Below, in pieces: positions 18,325 to 27,498 of a DNA stretch of 64,000 nt (position 1 is its first letter; every line of letters begins with the position of its first letter). The stretch covers positions 1 through 64,000 of the forward strand of contig JASJDJ010000009.1 of assembly GCA_030065635.1 (NCBI GenBank). The letters run 5' to 3'. The position numbers and the translations under genes were made by a program. Below the pieces are notes generated by a model. That model was not told the origin of the DNA and searched no databases. It saw only the letters and a program-made list of their open reading frames with translations. The DNA is from Xenococcaceae cyanobacterium MO_188.B32 (lineage in GTDB: Bacteria > Cyanobacteriota > Cyanobacteriia > Cyanobacteriales > Xenococcaceae).

Positions 18325-19230
18325 CTACTCTGGTGCCAACCAAAAGGCAACGTTACGGACATAAGCCTTAACATCGTCAAGTAGTTGGGGATTTTGTTTC
18401 AGCCTTTCACTAGGGGGTTCTTCAACAAAACTAGGACAACCTAGATCTGGGTTCCAGTTGAAATCGACAAAATGATGAAAACTAGATTCCGCGATCGCCC
18501 TTCCCACTAGATTCCCTTCTGCATCTTTAAACCGCTCGAAGACAACGATTAGATTAAAGGGTCTGTTGGTCACTTTACTTCTTCCTCTGGCGATCGCACG
18601 TCCCTGTTCCGTACCTGCGGTCATCCCAACTCCCCCTTCATGGGGATGGCTCGGAAAAATTTCTATCAATCCAGAAGCAGAATTGGGATTGTGCATCAGT
18701 TCGTGAACGGGTTCAACTAGCTCAATTTTTTGATAGTCTCCATTTGCTCCAGAGTGATAATTGGGCCAAGAAATTGATGGGGTGTAGATATCATCTACAC
18801 AACAGCGCGAAGGATCTGGATCGGGATTTTGGCTATGGAAAAAGTGGGCGGATTGAATGTCTTGACAGTTACTTCCCAGATTACCATAAGATATGCCTAA
18901 ATCCTGATGATCGCGGGCAGTCAAAATTCCTTTACCTTGACTCCTAAAACGGGCAATAGCAGCACCCTCTTGTGCGGTAATGCCCTCGCCACAATCCACA
19001 CCAAGCAGCCAAATTTCTTCAAAATCAGACCGATCTAGGGTACTGAGAACGGGGTCGTCTTCACTATTGTCTAGTTGGCGATCGCGAGCAGTTACTTCAA
19101 ACAGTGGAGTTCCTGCTTCATCTGTGAGAGAAGCTAAATAATTCTGCAAGAGAGAGAAGCGTGAGATGTTCCAATCATCTTCAATAAAGGGAATAGTAGT
19201 TTGTAATAAGATCCGAATTGGTCTAGCCAT
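18325..19230 (-). CDS. Conserved hypothetical protein, possible glutamine-amidotransferase-like fold
   Basis: A 301-residue protein starting MARPIRILLQTTIPFIEDDW. The reading frame is open to 19374, but that would overlap the VOC gene, so the Met at 19230 is preferred. The N-terminal third (VTARDRQLDN..., FEEIWLLGVDCGEGITAQEG, GKGILTARDHQDLGISYGNL) looks like a class-I amidotransferase or ThuA-like alpha/beta fold. Several His and Cys residues (CCVDD, HPHEGG, FHHFVDF) could bind metal. I do not know the function. Confidence 0.65.
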   Translation of the reverse strand: MARPIRILLQTTIPFIEDDWNISRFSLLQNYLASLTDEAGTPLFEVTARDRQLDNSEDDPVLSTLDRSDFEEIWLLGVDCGEGITAQEGAAIARFRSQGKGILTARDHQDLGISYGNLGSNCQDIQSAHFFHSQNPDPDPSRCCVDDIYTPSISWPNYHSGANGDYQKIELVEPVHELMHNPNSASGLIEIFPSHPHEGGVGMTAGTEQGRAIARGRSKVTNRPFNLIVVFERFKDAEGNLVGRAIAESSFHHFVDFNWNPDLGCPSFVEEPPSERLKQNPQLLDDVKAYVRNVAFWLAPE

Positions 19231-19261
19231 AATTTTATTTCTTGTTGTCTGTTGTTGCTCA

Positions 19262-19699
19262 TTACTCCAGAGGAGGCGGATTATCCTGATCGACAAATCC
19301 CTGACTGATCTCAACAATATTGCCATCGGGGTCGGCAATCCAGACAGTACGCCACCCTGGGATATAATCATCAAAGTCTAGAGGACCCAGGGTTATCTTG
19401 GCATCGTCTCCCATTTCAGCCAGTTTGGCATCTACACTCTCAACCTTAAAAGCCAATTGTCGCACTCCTGGATACTGGGGACCATCATTGGTCGGAGGGG
19501 GAACGGGAGATTTCTCTTTTGCTTTAAACAGTTCTAGGTAGAAAGCACTATCCATCATTTTGATAAAGACTATGCGATCGCCGTCTGGCAGTTCTGCCAC
19601 TCTAGCCCGCTTGAAACCAAAATACTTGCTATAGAATTTTTCAGTAGCAATTGGGTCTTGGCAAGTCAGTGCAACTTGAGAAAAGATTTGTAAAGTCAT
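19262..19699 (-). CDS. VOC-family (glyoxalase/dioxygenase-like) protein
   Basis: A 145-residue vicinal-oxygen-chelate protein made of two beta-alpha-beta-beta-beta halves: QVALTCQDPIATEKFYSKYF and, in the second half, RQLAFKVESVD...WIADPDGNIVEISQG. The glutamate of NIVEI sits where family members bind metal. Activity could be glyoxalase-, isomerase- or dioxygenase-like; the substrate cannot be told. It lies within the oxidoreductase run, between the unknown 301-residue protein and a DJ-1 gene. Confidence 0.85.
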   Translation of the reverse strand: MTLQIFSQVALTCQDPIATEKFYSKYFGFKRARVAELPDGDRIVFIKMMDSAFYLELFKAKEKSPVPPPTNDGPQYPGVRQLAFKVESVDAKLAEMGDDAKITLGPLDFDDYIPGWRTVWIADPDGNIVEISQGFVDQDNPPPLE

Positions 19700-19726
19700 A
19701 GCTCACTTTTTCCTTGTTTATGTATG

Positions 19727-20296
19727 CTAAACCTCTGTTAGTATTTCAATGATTTTTTTGGCAAACAGATGAGCGTGGTCGCCACTACGACCTGTTACTA
19801 AATCATCATCTACTACCACATCTTCATCGGTATAGATAGCACCCATATTGACCACATCACCATGGAGGTTATTGTGGCAAGTTATGGGACGACCCTTAAC
19901 CAATTCTGGTGCAGGAGAAACTAACCACATTCCATGACAAATAATTCCTTTGAGAATGTTTTTATTCGCAAATGCTCTTTTAAGAAATTCGGTAGCTGGG
20001 GGCAGTTTTTTTAGATCTTCTGTGTATCTAAGGCGGTCAGATACCATAGCGGAAGGCACGATGATAGCAGCATAACTTTTTAGTTCCTCATCGTCTATTT
20101 CCTCAAAGCTTTCGTGACATTCAAAGGGTGCATGATATTCATGTCCCTTGAAAGTTATAGATGGTTGACCCCACAGGCGTGTCAGGAAGTGGAGTTCGAC
20201 ACCTTCTTCCCGAAAGCGATATTTATAGTACCAAATTTCATGTTCGTAGAAATCACTCTCAATGAGAATGCCAATCTTTTTACCTTTGAGTTTCAT
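19727..20296 (-). CDS. DJ-1/PfpI-family protein
   Basis: A 189-residue protein. The nucleophile elbow is GIICHGMWL with the reactive Cys followed by His, and a glutamate in ESDFYEHE sits where the family keeps a Glu that tunes the cysteine. Relatives are proteases, chaperones, hydratases or glyoxalase III. A DJ-1/PfpI gene is also part of the icfG neighbourhood in Synechocystis. A second, larger DJ-1/Hsp31-like gene heads this run at 37476-38339. Confidence 0.88.
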   Translation of the reverse strand: MKLKGKKIGILIESDFYEHEIWYYKYRFREEGVELHFLTRLWGQPSITFKGHEYHAPFECHESFEEIDDEELKSYAAIIVPSAMVSDRLRYTEDLKKLPPATEFLKRAFANKNILKGIICHGMWLVSPAPELVKGRPITCHNNLHGDVVNMGAIYTDEDVVVDDDLVTGRSGDHAHLFAKKIIEILTEV

Positions 20297-20311
20297 CTTT
20301 TGTTCTTCAGA

Positions 20312-21295
20312 TTAAGGCTGTATTCGAGCAACTATTTTGCCCCGTACATGGCGTTGGGAGAGGCGCACTAAGGCATTAGGTATTTCTTTTAGAGGTATGG
20401 TTTCTTGGAGCATGGGGTCTATCTTATGGCAGCTTACCAGTTTGCCAAAGTCTTTACCAATTTGAGCTAGCTCTTCCTGAGCTTTTACGTCTCCCGACAA
20501 ATGGGCTCCTCCGAGAGCCACATCATGGACAGAAATTGCTTTGCCAAAAGATTGCATTCGGCTGAAATTTGGTAATCCAGCTACGCAGGCGATCGCCCCT
20601 CCAAATGCCAGCATATCGAGTCCAGCAGTGGCACTGGCAGAATCAACAGTATCGACAATAGCATCAACCCCTCGTCCGTTGGTGATTTCTCTTACCCTGG
20701 AGGGGATATCCTCTTGGTTGTAGTCCAAGACTGACAAAGCTCCTAGCTGGCGAACCCATTCAAAGTTACGGGGAGAACAGGTAGAAATCACCTGCAATCC
20801 TTCAAGGGCAGCTAGCTGAACGGCAAAGCCTCCCACACCCCCTGCACCCCCATGAATCAGGATGGTTTGACCCGACTGGATATGTAACTTGTGATAGAGA
20901 ACTTGGTAAGCTGTAAATCCAGCACAGGGTAAAGCAGCTGCTTCAGTAAATGAAAGATTCTGGGGCAGGGGTGCGATGGTGTGGGCAGTTGTAATAGCCC
21001 ACTCAGCAAATCCACCAGACTTAGAAAAATCCCCATGATAATAGATAGGGTCGCCTATTTTCCAGTCAAGGACATCTGCTCCAATAGCATCAATGATTCC
21101 TGCCACATCAAGCCCTGGAATAAAAGGGTAATTCCAAGTCCGAAAACCTCTCTGAATAAATTTATAATCTGCCGGATTTAATCCTGCTGCCTGAACCTTG
21201 ACCCGCACTTCACCATTACTCGGCTGCGGTTTCGGCATCTGAACAATGTGGAGTGTTTCTGGAGGACCTGGTTGGTCAAGAACAAGTGCTTTCAT
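20312..21295 (-). CDS. MDR-family NAD(P)H-dependent quinone oxidoreductase/alkenal reductase-like protein
   Basis: A 327-residue medium-chain dehydrogenase/reductase of the zinc-free quinone oxidoreductase type. The N-terminal GroES-like half has GLDVAGIIDAIGADV; the Rossmann half has ILIHGGAGGVGGFAVQLAAL. The catalytic zinc cysteines and histidines of alcohol dehydrogenases are absent, as expected for the QOR group. Likely reduces quinones or alpha,beta-unsaturated carbonyls. It precedes the DJ-1 gene by 15 bases. Confidence 0.87.
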   Translation of the reverse strand: MKALVLDQPGPPETLHIVQMPKPQPSNGEVRVKVQAAGLNPADYKFIQRGFRTWNYPFIPGLDVAGIIDAIGADVLDWKIGDPIYYHGDFSKSGGFAEWAITTAHTIAPLPQNLSFTEAAALPCAGFTAYQVLYHKLHIQSGQTILIHGGAGGVGGFAVQLAALEGLQVISTCSPRNFEWVRQLGALSVLDYNQEDIPSRVREITNGRGVDAIVDTVDSASATAGLDMLAFGGAIACVAGLPNFSRMQSFGKAISVHDVALGGAHLSGDVKAQEELAQIGKDFGKLVSCHKIDPMLQETIPLKEIPNALVRLSQRHVRGKIVARIQP

Positions 21296-21333
21296 GACTA
21301 AGCTGATTTAATGATTTGAGTGGCTGTTGTAGT

Positions 21334-21726
21334 TCACGCTACTGTCCCATCTGGGTACTGAGTCATACCAGCAAAGTGAATGGCAATTTTGCCATCTCTC
21401 AACACCCAGCTATCAGCAAAACGCATCTTGGCTTCACCATCATCTGTTTGCATTGTAATGGCTTCGACAATCATTAATGTCTGGGGATCTTCTGTTTCTG
21501 CCCAAAAAGCCAGATCTACTTCTAGCCCCTTGATGCCAAGAATACCCTGGAAGTGTTCTTTAAGTTCTTTATGCCCCCTAAAATAAAGTGGTTTTTTTTC
21601 GAAACTACTGATCAATACGGCATCTTCTGCGTATTGATTTAACAGACCATCAATATTTTTGTCTAGGATTAATTGAATATGTTCTTTATACATTCTCCCT
21701 AAGGGGGTATCAGGTACTTGTCCCAT
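21334..21726 (-). CDS. SnoaL/NTF2-like protein
   Basis: A 130-residue cone-shaped NTF2-like fold: LGRMYKEHIQLILDKNIDGL, AVLISS, FRGHKELKEHFQGILG and a final beta sheet with FADSWVLRDGKIAIHFAGMT. The start is set at 21726 because GGAGG lies eight bases upstream; a longer frame from 21774 would overlap the aldo/keto reductase end. Family members include SnoaL polyketide cyclases, ketosteroid isomerases and non-catalytic binders. The giant protein at 27499-33900 contains several domains of the same class. Confidence 0.82.
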   Translation of the reverse strand: MGQVPDTPLGRMYKEHIQLILDKNIDGLLNQYAEDAVLISSFEKKPLYFRGHKELKEHFQGILGIKGLEVDLAFWAETEDPQTLMIVEAITMQTDDGEAKMRFADSWVLRDGKIAIHFAGMTQYPDGTVA

Positions 21727-21770
21727 TGGTTTGAACCTCCAGTTTTTTAATGATCGGTTATCAAAATTCT

Positions 21771-22913
21771 TCAAGGATTGTATTTGTAGGGAAACTTACG
21801 GCGGTGATTGATAATTTTATCTTCCACATTGCCAAACAAGAGAGCGCGGGAGTAGAACCCAGGCAATGCCGGACTGCCATACTCCAACATGGGATAGGGA
21901 TAGGGACCAGCTTCTGGCATAATCGAGTTGAAGGCAGGTAGACTAGCTCGATCTAACTTTTGCATCTGCTCCTCCGTTAGAACAAAGTCACAAGCACCTA
22001 TATCCTCTTTAGCTTGTTCCACAGTGTGTGCCGAGAAAATAGGAATATTGACTACTGGCTGCTGCATCAGCCAGCGCAAGCAAAGTTGAACGGGGGGCTT
22101 GCCGATTTCGTCGGCAATCTTAACCACATCATCCATAATTGCCAAGTCGCGCTTAGTTGCTTCACTCCAAAATAGTTTTTGAGTTGGGTCTACATGATCG
22201 GCTTGACGATAAAATTCATCTGGATTTAACTTGCCTCGGTTATACTTGCCCGTGACCAAACCACCAGCTAGTGCGGACCAAGAAACTAACCCAATGTCCA
22301 GTTCATCAGCCATGGGCAAAAATTCTGGCTCACAAGAACGTTCGACCATGCTCCACTCTATTTGGGTAGCAATGAACGGATTCCAGCCTTGAAAATCTGC
22401 GATTGTATTCGCCCGAGCCAGCCACCAAGCAGGGAAATTCGACGCGCCAATATAGAGAACTTTACCTTGTTGGATCAGATCGTTCAATGCTCTGAGCATT
22501 TCGTCCACGGGTGTGGTGTAATCTGGAATATGCACCCAGAGTAGATCGATGTAATCTGTTTTAAGTCGCTTGAGAGAGCCTTCCACAGAGCGAAATAGGT
22601 TTTTGCGATGATTGCCACAACCATTGGGATCGTTTAAGTCTGCACCACCATCAAAGAGAGAGTACTTGGTAGCCATTACTAAGCGATCGCGATCGGGATG
22701 AATGAATTCCCCTAGAAACTGTTCTGACTGACTTTCCTGATAGCGATTGGAAGTATCGATAAAGTTCCCCCCCGCTTCTACAAAAGCCTCAAATATTTTG
22801 CGACTTTCCTCTTTATCCGAACCCATGGGACCCCAATTCGTCCCGAAAGTTCCACATCCCAGGCACAGTTCTGAAACCCGCAGACCGCTTCTACCCAATA
22901 GCTTGTATTTCAT
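21771..22913 (-). CDS. Aldo/keto reductase
   Basis: A 380-residue NADPH-dependent aldo/keto reductase. The catalytic tetrad is visible: Asp and Tyr in FIDTSNRYQESQSE, Lys in MATKYSLF, and His in DLLWVHIPD. GASNFPAWWLARAN and PVVNIPIFSAHTVEQAKEDI match the coenzyme-binding end of the barrel. Reduces aldehydes or ketones to alcohols. The C-terminus is about 40 residues longer than the minimum barrel. It is followed, within about 45 bases, by the SnoaL-like gene. Confidence 0.92.
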   Translation of the reverse strand: MKYKLLGRSGLRVSELCLGCGTFGTNWGPMGSDKEESRKIFEAFVEAGGNFIDTSNRYQESQSEQFLGEFIHPDRDRLVMATKYSLFDGGADLNDPNGCGNHRKNLFRSVEGSLKRLKTDYIDLLWVHIPDYTTPVDEMLRALNDLIQQGKVLYIGASNFPAWWLARANTIADFQGWNPFIATQIEWSMVERSCEPEFLPMADELDIGLVSWSALAGGLVTGKYNRGKLNPDEFYRQADHVDPTQKLFWSEATKRDLAIMDDVVKIADEIGKPPVQLCLRWLMQQPVVNIPIFSAHTVEQAKEDIGACDFVLTEEQMQKLDRASLPAFNSIMPEAGPYPYPMLEYGSPALPGFYSRALLFGNVEDKIINHRRKFPYKYNP

Positions 22914-22978
22914 AAACCTTCTCCTTTTGCCTTGTTGTGAAAGTATTTTTGTTTTCGGTTATGGGTGATGAGTAATAG

Positions 22979-23284
22979 TTAGCCCTCTGCTAGTAGCTGA
23001 TAAAAACTAATACTCGGCTCCAGTGCTATCAAGCTATTTAATTGAGACTGAGCTTGCTTGAGATGTGTCGAACTTAGATGGATATTCAGCGATGCTTGAT
23101 TTTCCCATTCTTCTACAGTAGTAAAATCGGTTGGGTCATTCTTGTTTTGCAACACATTGTAAACAATGCAGCCATTCTCTTGGCGAGTTAGCTCGGTTAA
23201 GGTAGTGAGAATTGATTTTACTTCTTCGATTTTGTCTGAGAGTGATACAACTTTTGCTACCACCCACACGGTTGTTTTAAACAT
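22979..23284 (-). CDS. Antibiotic biosynthesis monooxygenase (ABM/YgiN-like) domain protein
   Basis: A 101-residue ferredoxin-like ABM domain: VWVVAKVVSLSDKIEEVKSI, TRQENGCIVYNVLQNKNDPT, FTTVEEWENQASLNIHLSS. Such proteins are cofactor-free quinol monooxygenases or simple dimeric binders. The start is set at Met 23284; a TTG at 23338 would add 18 residues that do not belong to the domain. Confidence 0.83.
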   Translation of the reverse strand: MFKTTVWVVAKVVSLSDKIEEVKSILTTLTELTRQENGCIVYNVLQNKNDPTDFTTVEEWENQASLNIHLSSTHLKQAQSQLNSLIALEPSISFYQLLAEG

Positions 23285-23378
23285 TGAAGTATCTTTTACT
23301 ACAAAATGCCAGGTATAGGGAATTAGAGAGTTTACCAACCAAAGTTCGAGCGACTTTTATCACCCGCTCCAATTACTG

Positions 23379-23816
23379 TTAAAGCTTGGCTGAACCTTCG
23401 TAGTATTTCAGTTCATCAACGATGTAGGTGAGGACAACAGGTTTGCCAGTTTCAGGAGATCGCTGTACTTCCCAAGTTTGATAAGCATCTAAAACGATCC
23501 GCTCGCTGGTAGGTGCTGGTGGTTTCCAGACACTTGCTTCCCATTTAACTACCACTTTGACATCTGCTTTGTCGTCGCCTTTGGGAGTAGTTGTGACTTC
23601 TTTCAAGGTATGAACTTCATCAAAGAAGATACCAATAACGCGCTCGTACCAACCTGAAAAGCCCTCCCACCCTTCTACTGTCGCTTCGGGGAAGACCATT
23701 TTTACTCCTGCATCGGCCAATAAGGGTTTAAATTCTTCTAAGGGAGCATGGACATCTAGTTTTTTATACCAAACATCAGCAAGTTCTTGAACTTCGGCTT
23801 GAGTTATTTTGCTCAT
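23379..23816 (-). CDS. SnoaL/NTF2-like protein
   Basis: A 145-residue NTF2-like protein with a helical start ITQAEVQELADVWYKKLDVH, the typical GWEGFSGWYERVIGIFFDE segment and a curved sheet. It ends YIVDELKYYEGSAKL. It is a second separate SnoaL-like protein within 2 kb, unlike the first in sequence. Active-site residues cannot be assigned. Confidence 0.75.
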   Translation of the reverse strand: MSKITQAEVQELADVWYKKLDVHAPLEEFKPLLADAGVKMVFPEATVEGWEGFSGWYERVIGIFFDEVHTLKEVTTTPKGDDKADVKVVVKWEASVWKPPAPTSERIVLDAYQTWEVQRSPETGKPVVLTYIVDELKYYEGSAKL

Positions 23817-24083
23817 GATTTAATCCTTTAATTGTTAGTTATTTACTGGGTAATTATTTGAGTTAACTATGGAACAAACAGTGTGGTAATCAGAAATAAA
23901 AGAATTAGCACAAATCAAGTAAAACCTACAAGTCTTTTTCAATTAAGAGCAGTTCTTTCAGTACTTTTATATTGGTACATTCTCTTATCAAGACTGCATT
24001 AGCTCTATCTAAATAAAAGTGAATTTAGTAGAAGACATTAGAATTATATAGTTTCCATTACTGCTTTTTGCTTAAGATGAGCT

Positions 24084-24315
24084 TTAATTTTTGCTTGAAC
24101 TAGCATCTACTGATAAAACAATTGGAGGAGGATCGTCCTCTGGTGGGGGTGGGGGAGGCTCTAAGCCGAGAGCAGCAGCATGAACAGGATAGGAATTACT
24201 GTAGAATTCAACCTGGGCCAAAATCTAATCCTGCTTCCAAAATATCGTCATCGATCGTGCCAAAAACAGGATTGGGGTTTTCAGTAATGATATCTTCTAC
24301 TATTTCTGTTTCCAT
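24084..24315 (-). pseudogene. Broken RTX-type/proline-rich gene fragment
   Basis: On the minus strand a 35-codon frame runs from ATG 24315 to a stop at 24208 and reads ETEIVEDIITENPNPVFGT followed by IDDDILEAGLDFG. The end of the giant protein nearby has PEPTPVFGT then AENDVLEAGLNFG, so this is a copy of its RTX entry segment. After a frameshift, translation continues as NSYPVHAAALGLEPPPPPPP with a following EDDPPPIVLSVDASSSKN and a stop at 24084-24086. It has lost most of its RTX repeats. The rest of 23817-24343 holds nothing I recognise. Confidence 0.6.
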
Positions 24316-24343
24316 TGAAACAATCTTCCTTTTAAAGAAAACT

Positions 24344-25144
24344 TTATGACACTTGGCTGGCGAACTTTCTAATCACTGCATTAAATTCCAGTGGCTTTTC
24401 TAAGTGATAAACGTGTCCCACCTCTTGAATCACCTGAAACTCCACTCCGGGAAGGCTATCAGCTAAAGCTTTGTTAGCCTCAAGGGGAGTATCATGATCT
24501 TCTGCACCAGCAAAGAAAAGAGTTGGTGTCTTATATTCTTTTTGTAAACGTTCTCGGATATCCCAGTAGAATATTCCAGTGGGATCTTTACAAATGGCAT
24601 CAAAAGCGTACCGAGGAAAACTTTCTTCAGATAATGCCGTTCCTTTCATCATCTCGACAATTTCTGGTCGTTCTTCCCTACTTTTTTGCGAAAGACAACC
24701 ATCGAGCAAAAAGTTGATTCCTTCCTCGTAGTTATTCATAAAAGTATCGAGTTGCTCTTTTGGTGTAAATAAAGCAATACCGATCGCTGGACTAACTGCA
24801 ATATTGCCCAACACTCGCTCGGGATAATCTACACAAAACTGAACTCCAATCATTCCTCCCAAGGAATTGCCTACTAAAATTACTTTATCCAGCCCCAGTT
24901 CATCTAGCACAGCAACAGCATCCTTAGCCATTTGTGCCATACCATATCCCTGCTGGGGTTTGTCGGAACGACCGTGTCCGCGATTATCGAGGAGTACACA
25001 CTGATAGTCCCGAGATAGATCGAATATCTGATATACCCAAGCATAGCTGCTTTGGGTAAACGAATGAAGAAACACAAGAGCAGGGCTTCCTGTGCCATAA
25101 GTTTCGTAATAGATATTGACACCATCACTTTTTACGTAGGGCAT
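24344..25144 (-). CDS. Alpha/beta-fold hydrolase
   Basis: A 266-residue hydrolase. The triad is visible: nucleophile Ser in LVGNSLGGMIGVQF, Asp in FFAGAEDHDTPLEAN and His in VGHVYHLEKP. The oxyanion region is LVFLHSFTQSSYAWVYQIF. The lid (about 140-190) is helical. Relatives are esterases, carbon-carbon bond hydrolases or epoxide hydrolases; the choice cannot be made from sequence. It lies in the oxidoreductase run. Confidence 0.88.
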   Translation of the reverse strand: MPYVKSDGVNIYYETYGTGSPALVFLHSFTQSSYAWVYQIFDLSRDYQCVLLDNRGHGRSDKPQQGYGMAQMAKDAVAVLDELGLDKVILVGNSLGGMIGVQFCVDYPERVLGNIAVSPAIGIALFTPKEQLDTFMNNYEEGINFLLDGCLSQKSREERPEIVEMMKGTALSEESFPRYAFDAICKDPTGIFYWDIRERLQKEYKTPTLFFAGAEDHDTPLEANKALADSLPGVEFQVIQEVGHVYHLEKPLEFNAVIRKFASQVS

Positions 25145-25458
25145 ATTTCTTTCCTTTTGCTGATTTTTATTTGAATTATTATTGACGATCGCGCAGTGCC
25201 AGGCTTCGCCCGTTCGACCTGGTTAATCAATAACTAAGTAGCTGGGTGGAATTAAAGATAAGATAGAAACTTTTCATTTCTCCCCCTGCTTTCTTCCGTT
25301 TTAAAGTGTTTTTCTGCCAATATCTTGGTAAGCATTTCTTACTCCTTTCAATATTAATCTTGAATTGTCTATTGCGGACGGGTTAAAACTGAACTAACTG
25401 GACTTTCTTAGGTTACTGTTGATTTCTAGCAGTCACTGACTAGGTTTGTATAGGTTTT
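25145..25458. other. Intergenic region inside the minus-strand run
   Basis: 314 bases without a gene. It holds a GC-rich patch at 25188-25222 with CCAGG and CCTGG ends, and AT-rich flanks. No RNA gene recognised. The gap suggests that the hydrolase gene may have its own promoter. Confidence 0.4.
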
Positions 25459-26475
25459 TCATAGGTGAATATCTACTATGACCTTGCCCAGAATCTTGCC
25501 ACTTTCTACTGCTTCATGGGCAGCGACGACTTCATTGAGAGAAAATCGTTTCGCGATGGGAGGATGTAATGCTTCTGCTTCTAAACAAGTAGTAATATCA
25601 TCTATTGCTGCTTGCCATGCTGCTTCGGGCAAATTATACACCAGTACAAAATGGATTGTAGCAGCCTTTCTAATCAGTGGAATAATTGGTACTGTAGGTT
25701 CGGCAACTCGGTCGGAAGCAAAAGTTGCGATCGCGCAATTTGGTTTGATTATGGCAGTGTCTAGTTCCACATTGCTACCAAATGCTACTTCTACAATATG
25801 GTCTACACCTTCTCCACCAGTTATTTCTTCAATCCGAGCTACAAGGTCATCAGTTTTATAATTCAGAACATAATCTGCCCCCAAGCTACGGACAAATTCT
25901 GCCTGTTCGGGTCTACCTACCGAAGTAATCACCGTTGCTCCACCCCACTTAGCTAACTGGATGGCACACTGACCGACCCCTCCTGCTCCTCCAGCGATGA
26001 AAACTACCTTATCTTTGACAGAACCATCGATAAAAACAGAGCGATGGGCTGTAAAGGCGGGAATTCCCAGACTAGCTCCTGTGGCAAAGTCGGTATTTTT
26101 TGGCAGTTTTACTGCCTGAATGTTTGGTACAACTACATATTCAGCCCCAGCACCAAAAGCACGTCCGATTTGGGCGTTATATACCCATACGCGCTCTCCC
26201 ACTCGCGACGGGGATACACCTTCCCCTACCGCGTCGATAATTCCCGCACCGTCATCGTGGGGTATGATTCGGGGAAACTGCATTGGACCGAAATGCCAAT
26301 GTCCCGCCCGACGCTTCATGTCCACTGGATTAACGCCGTTGGCGTAGACTTTTACCCGCACTTCCCCAGCACCAACTTCGGGGATTTCCATTTCGCCTAC
26401 TTGTAGTACATCTTTAGCTGCTCCATTTTTTTCATACCATGCTGCACGCATCATTTTTTTGGTTGTCATTGGCAT
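25459..26475 (-). CDS. MDR-family NADPH:quinone oxidoreductase-like protein
   Basis: A 338-residue zinc-free medium-chain reductase with IPHDDGAGIIDAVGEGVSPS in the first half and VVFIAGGAGGVGQCAIQLAK in the Rossmann half. It is the second MDR enzyme in the run and clearly diverged from the one at 20312-21295. AGGAG stands four bases before the ATG. The EthD gene ends 13 bases upstream, so the two are co-transcribed. Confidence 0.87.
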   Translation of the reverse strand: MPMTTKKMMRAAWYEKNGAAKDVLQVGEMEIPEVGAGEVRVKVYANGVNPVDMKRRAGHWHFGPMQFPRIIPHDDGAGIIDAVGEGVSPSRVGERVWVYNAQIGRAFGAGAEYVVVPNIQAVKLPKNTDFATGASLGIPAFTAHRSVFIDGSVKDKVVFIAGGAGGVGQCAIQLAKWGGATVITSVGRPEQAEFVRSLGADYVLNYKTDDLVARIEEITGGEGVDHIVEVAFGSNVELDTAIIKPNCAIATFASDRVAEPTVPIIPLIRKAATIHFVLVYNLPEAAWQAAIDDITTCLEAEALHPPIAKRFSLNEVVAAHEAVESGKILGKVIVDIHL

Positions 26476-26488
26476 TTTCTCCTAAGTT

Positions 26489-27175
26489 TTATGTCCAAAG
26501 CAGCCGTGCCTCTTCGATTAATAGAGCTACCGATGCCTCTTCATCGAGAAGACTGCGCCAGTTATCTAATTCTGACTGTACTTCTGGCAATGCCCAAGAT
26601 TTTTCAAAGGTTTCTCTGTCAGACCACCACATTTCTGCTACCCCGTCAAAGGGCGAAAATTCATAGGTTTCTGGTAGTATATAACACTGTACGTATCGCA
26701 CCAAATTCATCTTCGGATTTATGGGATCGTAGATTTTCTGCCAACCCTCTTCAAAATCTTTAAGGCTCATCCCTTGCTTGCGCTTGAGAATGAACAGTGC
26801 CTTGAGCAAGGGGGTGTCTTGGTCAATCTTTGGTCCAGCGAGTACTACCCGTTCTCGCGTCATCATAAAACCTGTATTTCCTTCGATGAGGTTAGGCTCG
26901 TCTAAATATAAACCTTCGAGATACTCTTTACTCTGAGGTAAGTTCAGCGCGTCTTCTAATTTATCGAACCAAGTTTCTGATACGCCTTCATAGGGCGCAG
27001 GGCGAAATCCAGGAATTTCTCCAGGAATACGATGGTTCTGGACATACCTTTTGACAACAGGCAAAGTCCGTAACCCAAGAGGTCCATGTACTTCGCGCCA
27101 ATGATAATGAAATTGTTCGTCACTAAGATCGCGTTTTTTTGTTAATAAACCAAATGACTGAATTTGATTGCTCAT
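26489..27175 (-). CDS. Tandem EthD-domain protein
   Basis: A 228-residue protein formed by two EthD-type ferredoxin-like halves: SFGLLTKKRDLSDEQFHYHW followed by REVHGPLG (residues about 8-36), and LFILKRKQGMSLKDFEEGWQ (about 128-147). The first half keeps the H-Y-H-W and H-G-P pattern; the second has lost it. EthD-like proteins are small dimeric barrels that act in ether degradation, pigment polyketide cyclisation or aldoxime dehydration. It pairs with the MDR gene 13 bases downstream. Confidence 0.8.
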   Translation of the reverse strand: MSNQIQSFGLLTKKRDLSDEQFHYHWREVHGPLGLRTLPVVKRYVQNHRIPGEIPGFRPAPYEGVSETWFDKLEDALNLPQSKEYLEGLYLDEPNLIEGNTGFMMTRERVVLAGPKIDQDTPLLKALFILKRKQGMSLKDFEEGWQKIYDPINPKMNLVRYVQCYILPETYEFSPFDGVAEMWWSDRETFEKSWALPEVQSELDNWRSLLDEEASVALLIEEARLLWT

Positions 27176-27200
27176 AACATTTTTTTACCTTTAAGAGTAA

Positions 27201-27350
27201 GAGGTTGTCTGAGAAGTCTAATTTACTAAATTCGATCCCCCTAAATCTTCCTTCAAAAGCTATCGTGTACACACAACTCATGTCTTAATTTATTTGTTTG
27301 GTTTGACACTTTTTTAGCCCCCTAAATCCCCCAACTTTGGGGGACTTTCT
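27201..27350. repeat. Dispersed composite repeat, copy 1
   Basis: Begins with GAGGTTGTCTGAGAAGTC and ends with the GCCCCCTAAATCCCCC... TTTGGGGGACTTT module. The same two modules stand together at 53730-53835, and the second alone at 51711-51783. CCCCCAA...TTGGGGG forms a short stem. The rest of the 27176-27498 gap holds two HIP1 sites at about 27361-27387. Confidence 0.85.
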
Positions 27351-27498
27351 TTCTGAATTGGCGATCGCATTATTTAATTAGCGATCGCCAAGATCGCACA
27401 AGATTTCCAATTTTCACAACTAGAACGGTAAATCACTCTGAACTTGGTGGTAATTTGTAACTAGAAAGTTGACAAACTACACACCATTTTCATTGAAG

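Noticed and set aside
24122-24349. Plus-strand reading frame in the gap before the alpha/beta hydrolase
   Set aside because: The opposite strand reads as an RTX fragment with a clear relative in the giant gene, so the plus frame is its mirror.
27361-27387. Paired GCGATCGC sites as an operator
   Set aside because: HIP1 octamers are spread throughout cyanobacterial genomes, so their presence here carries no specific meaning.
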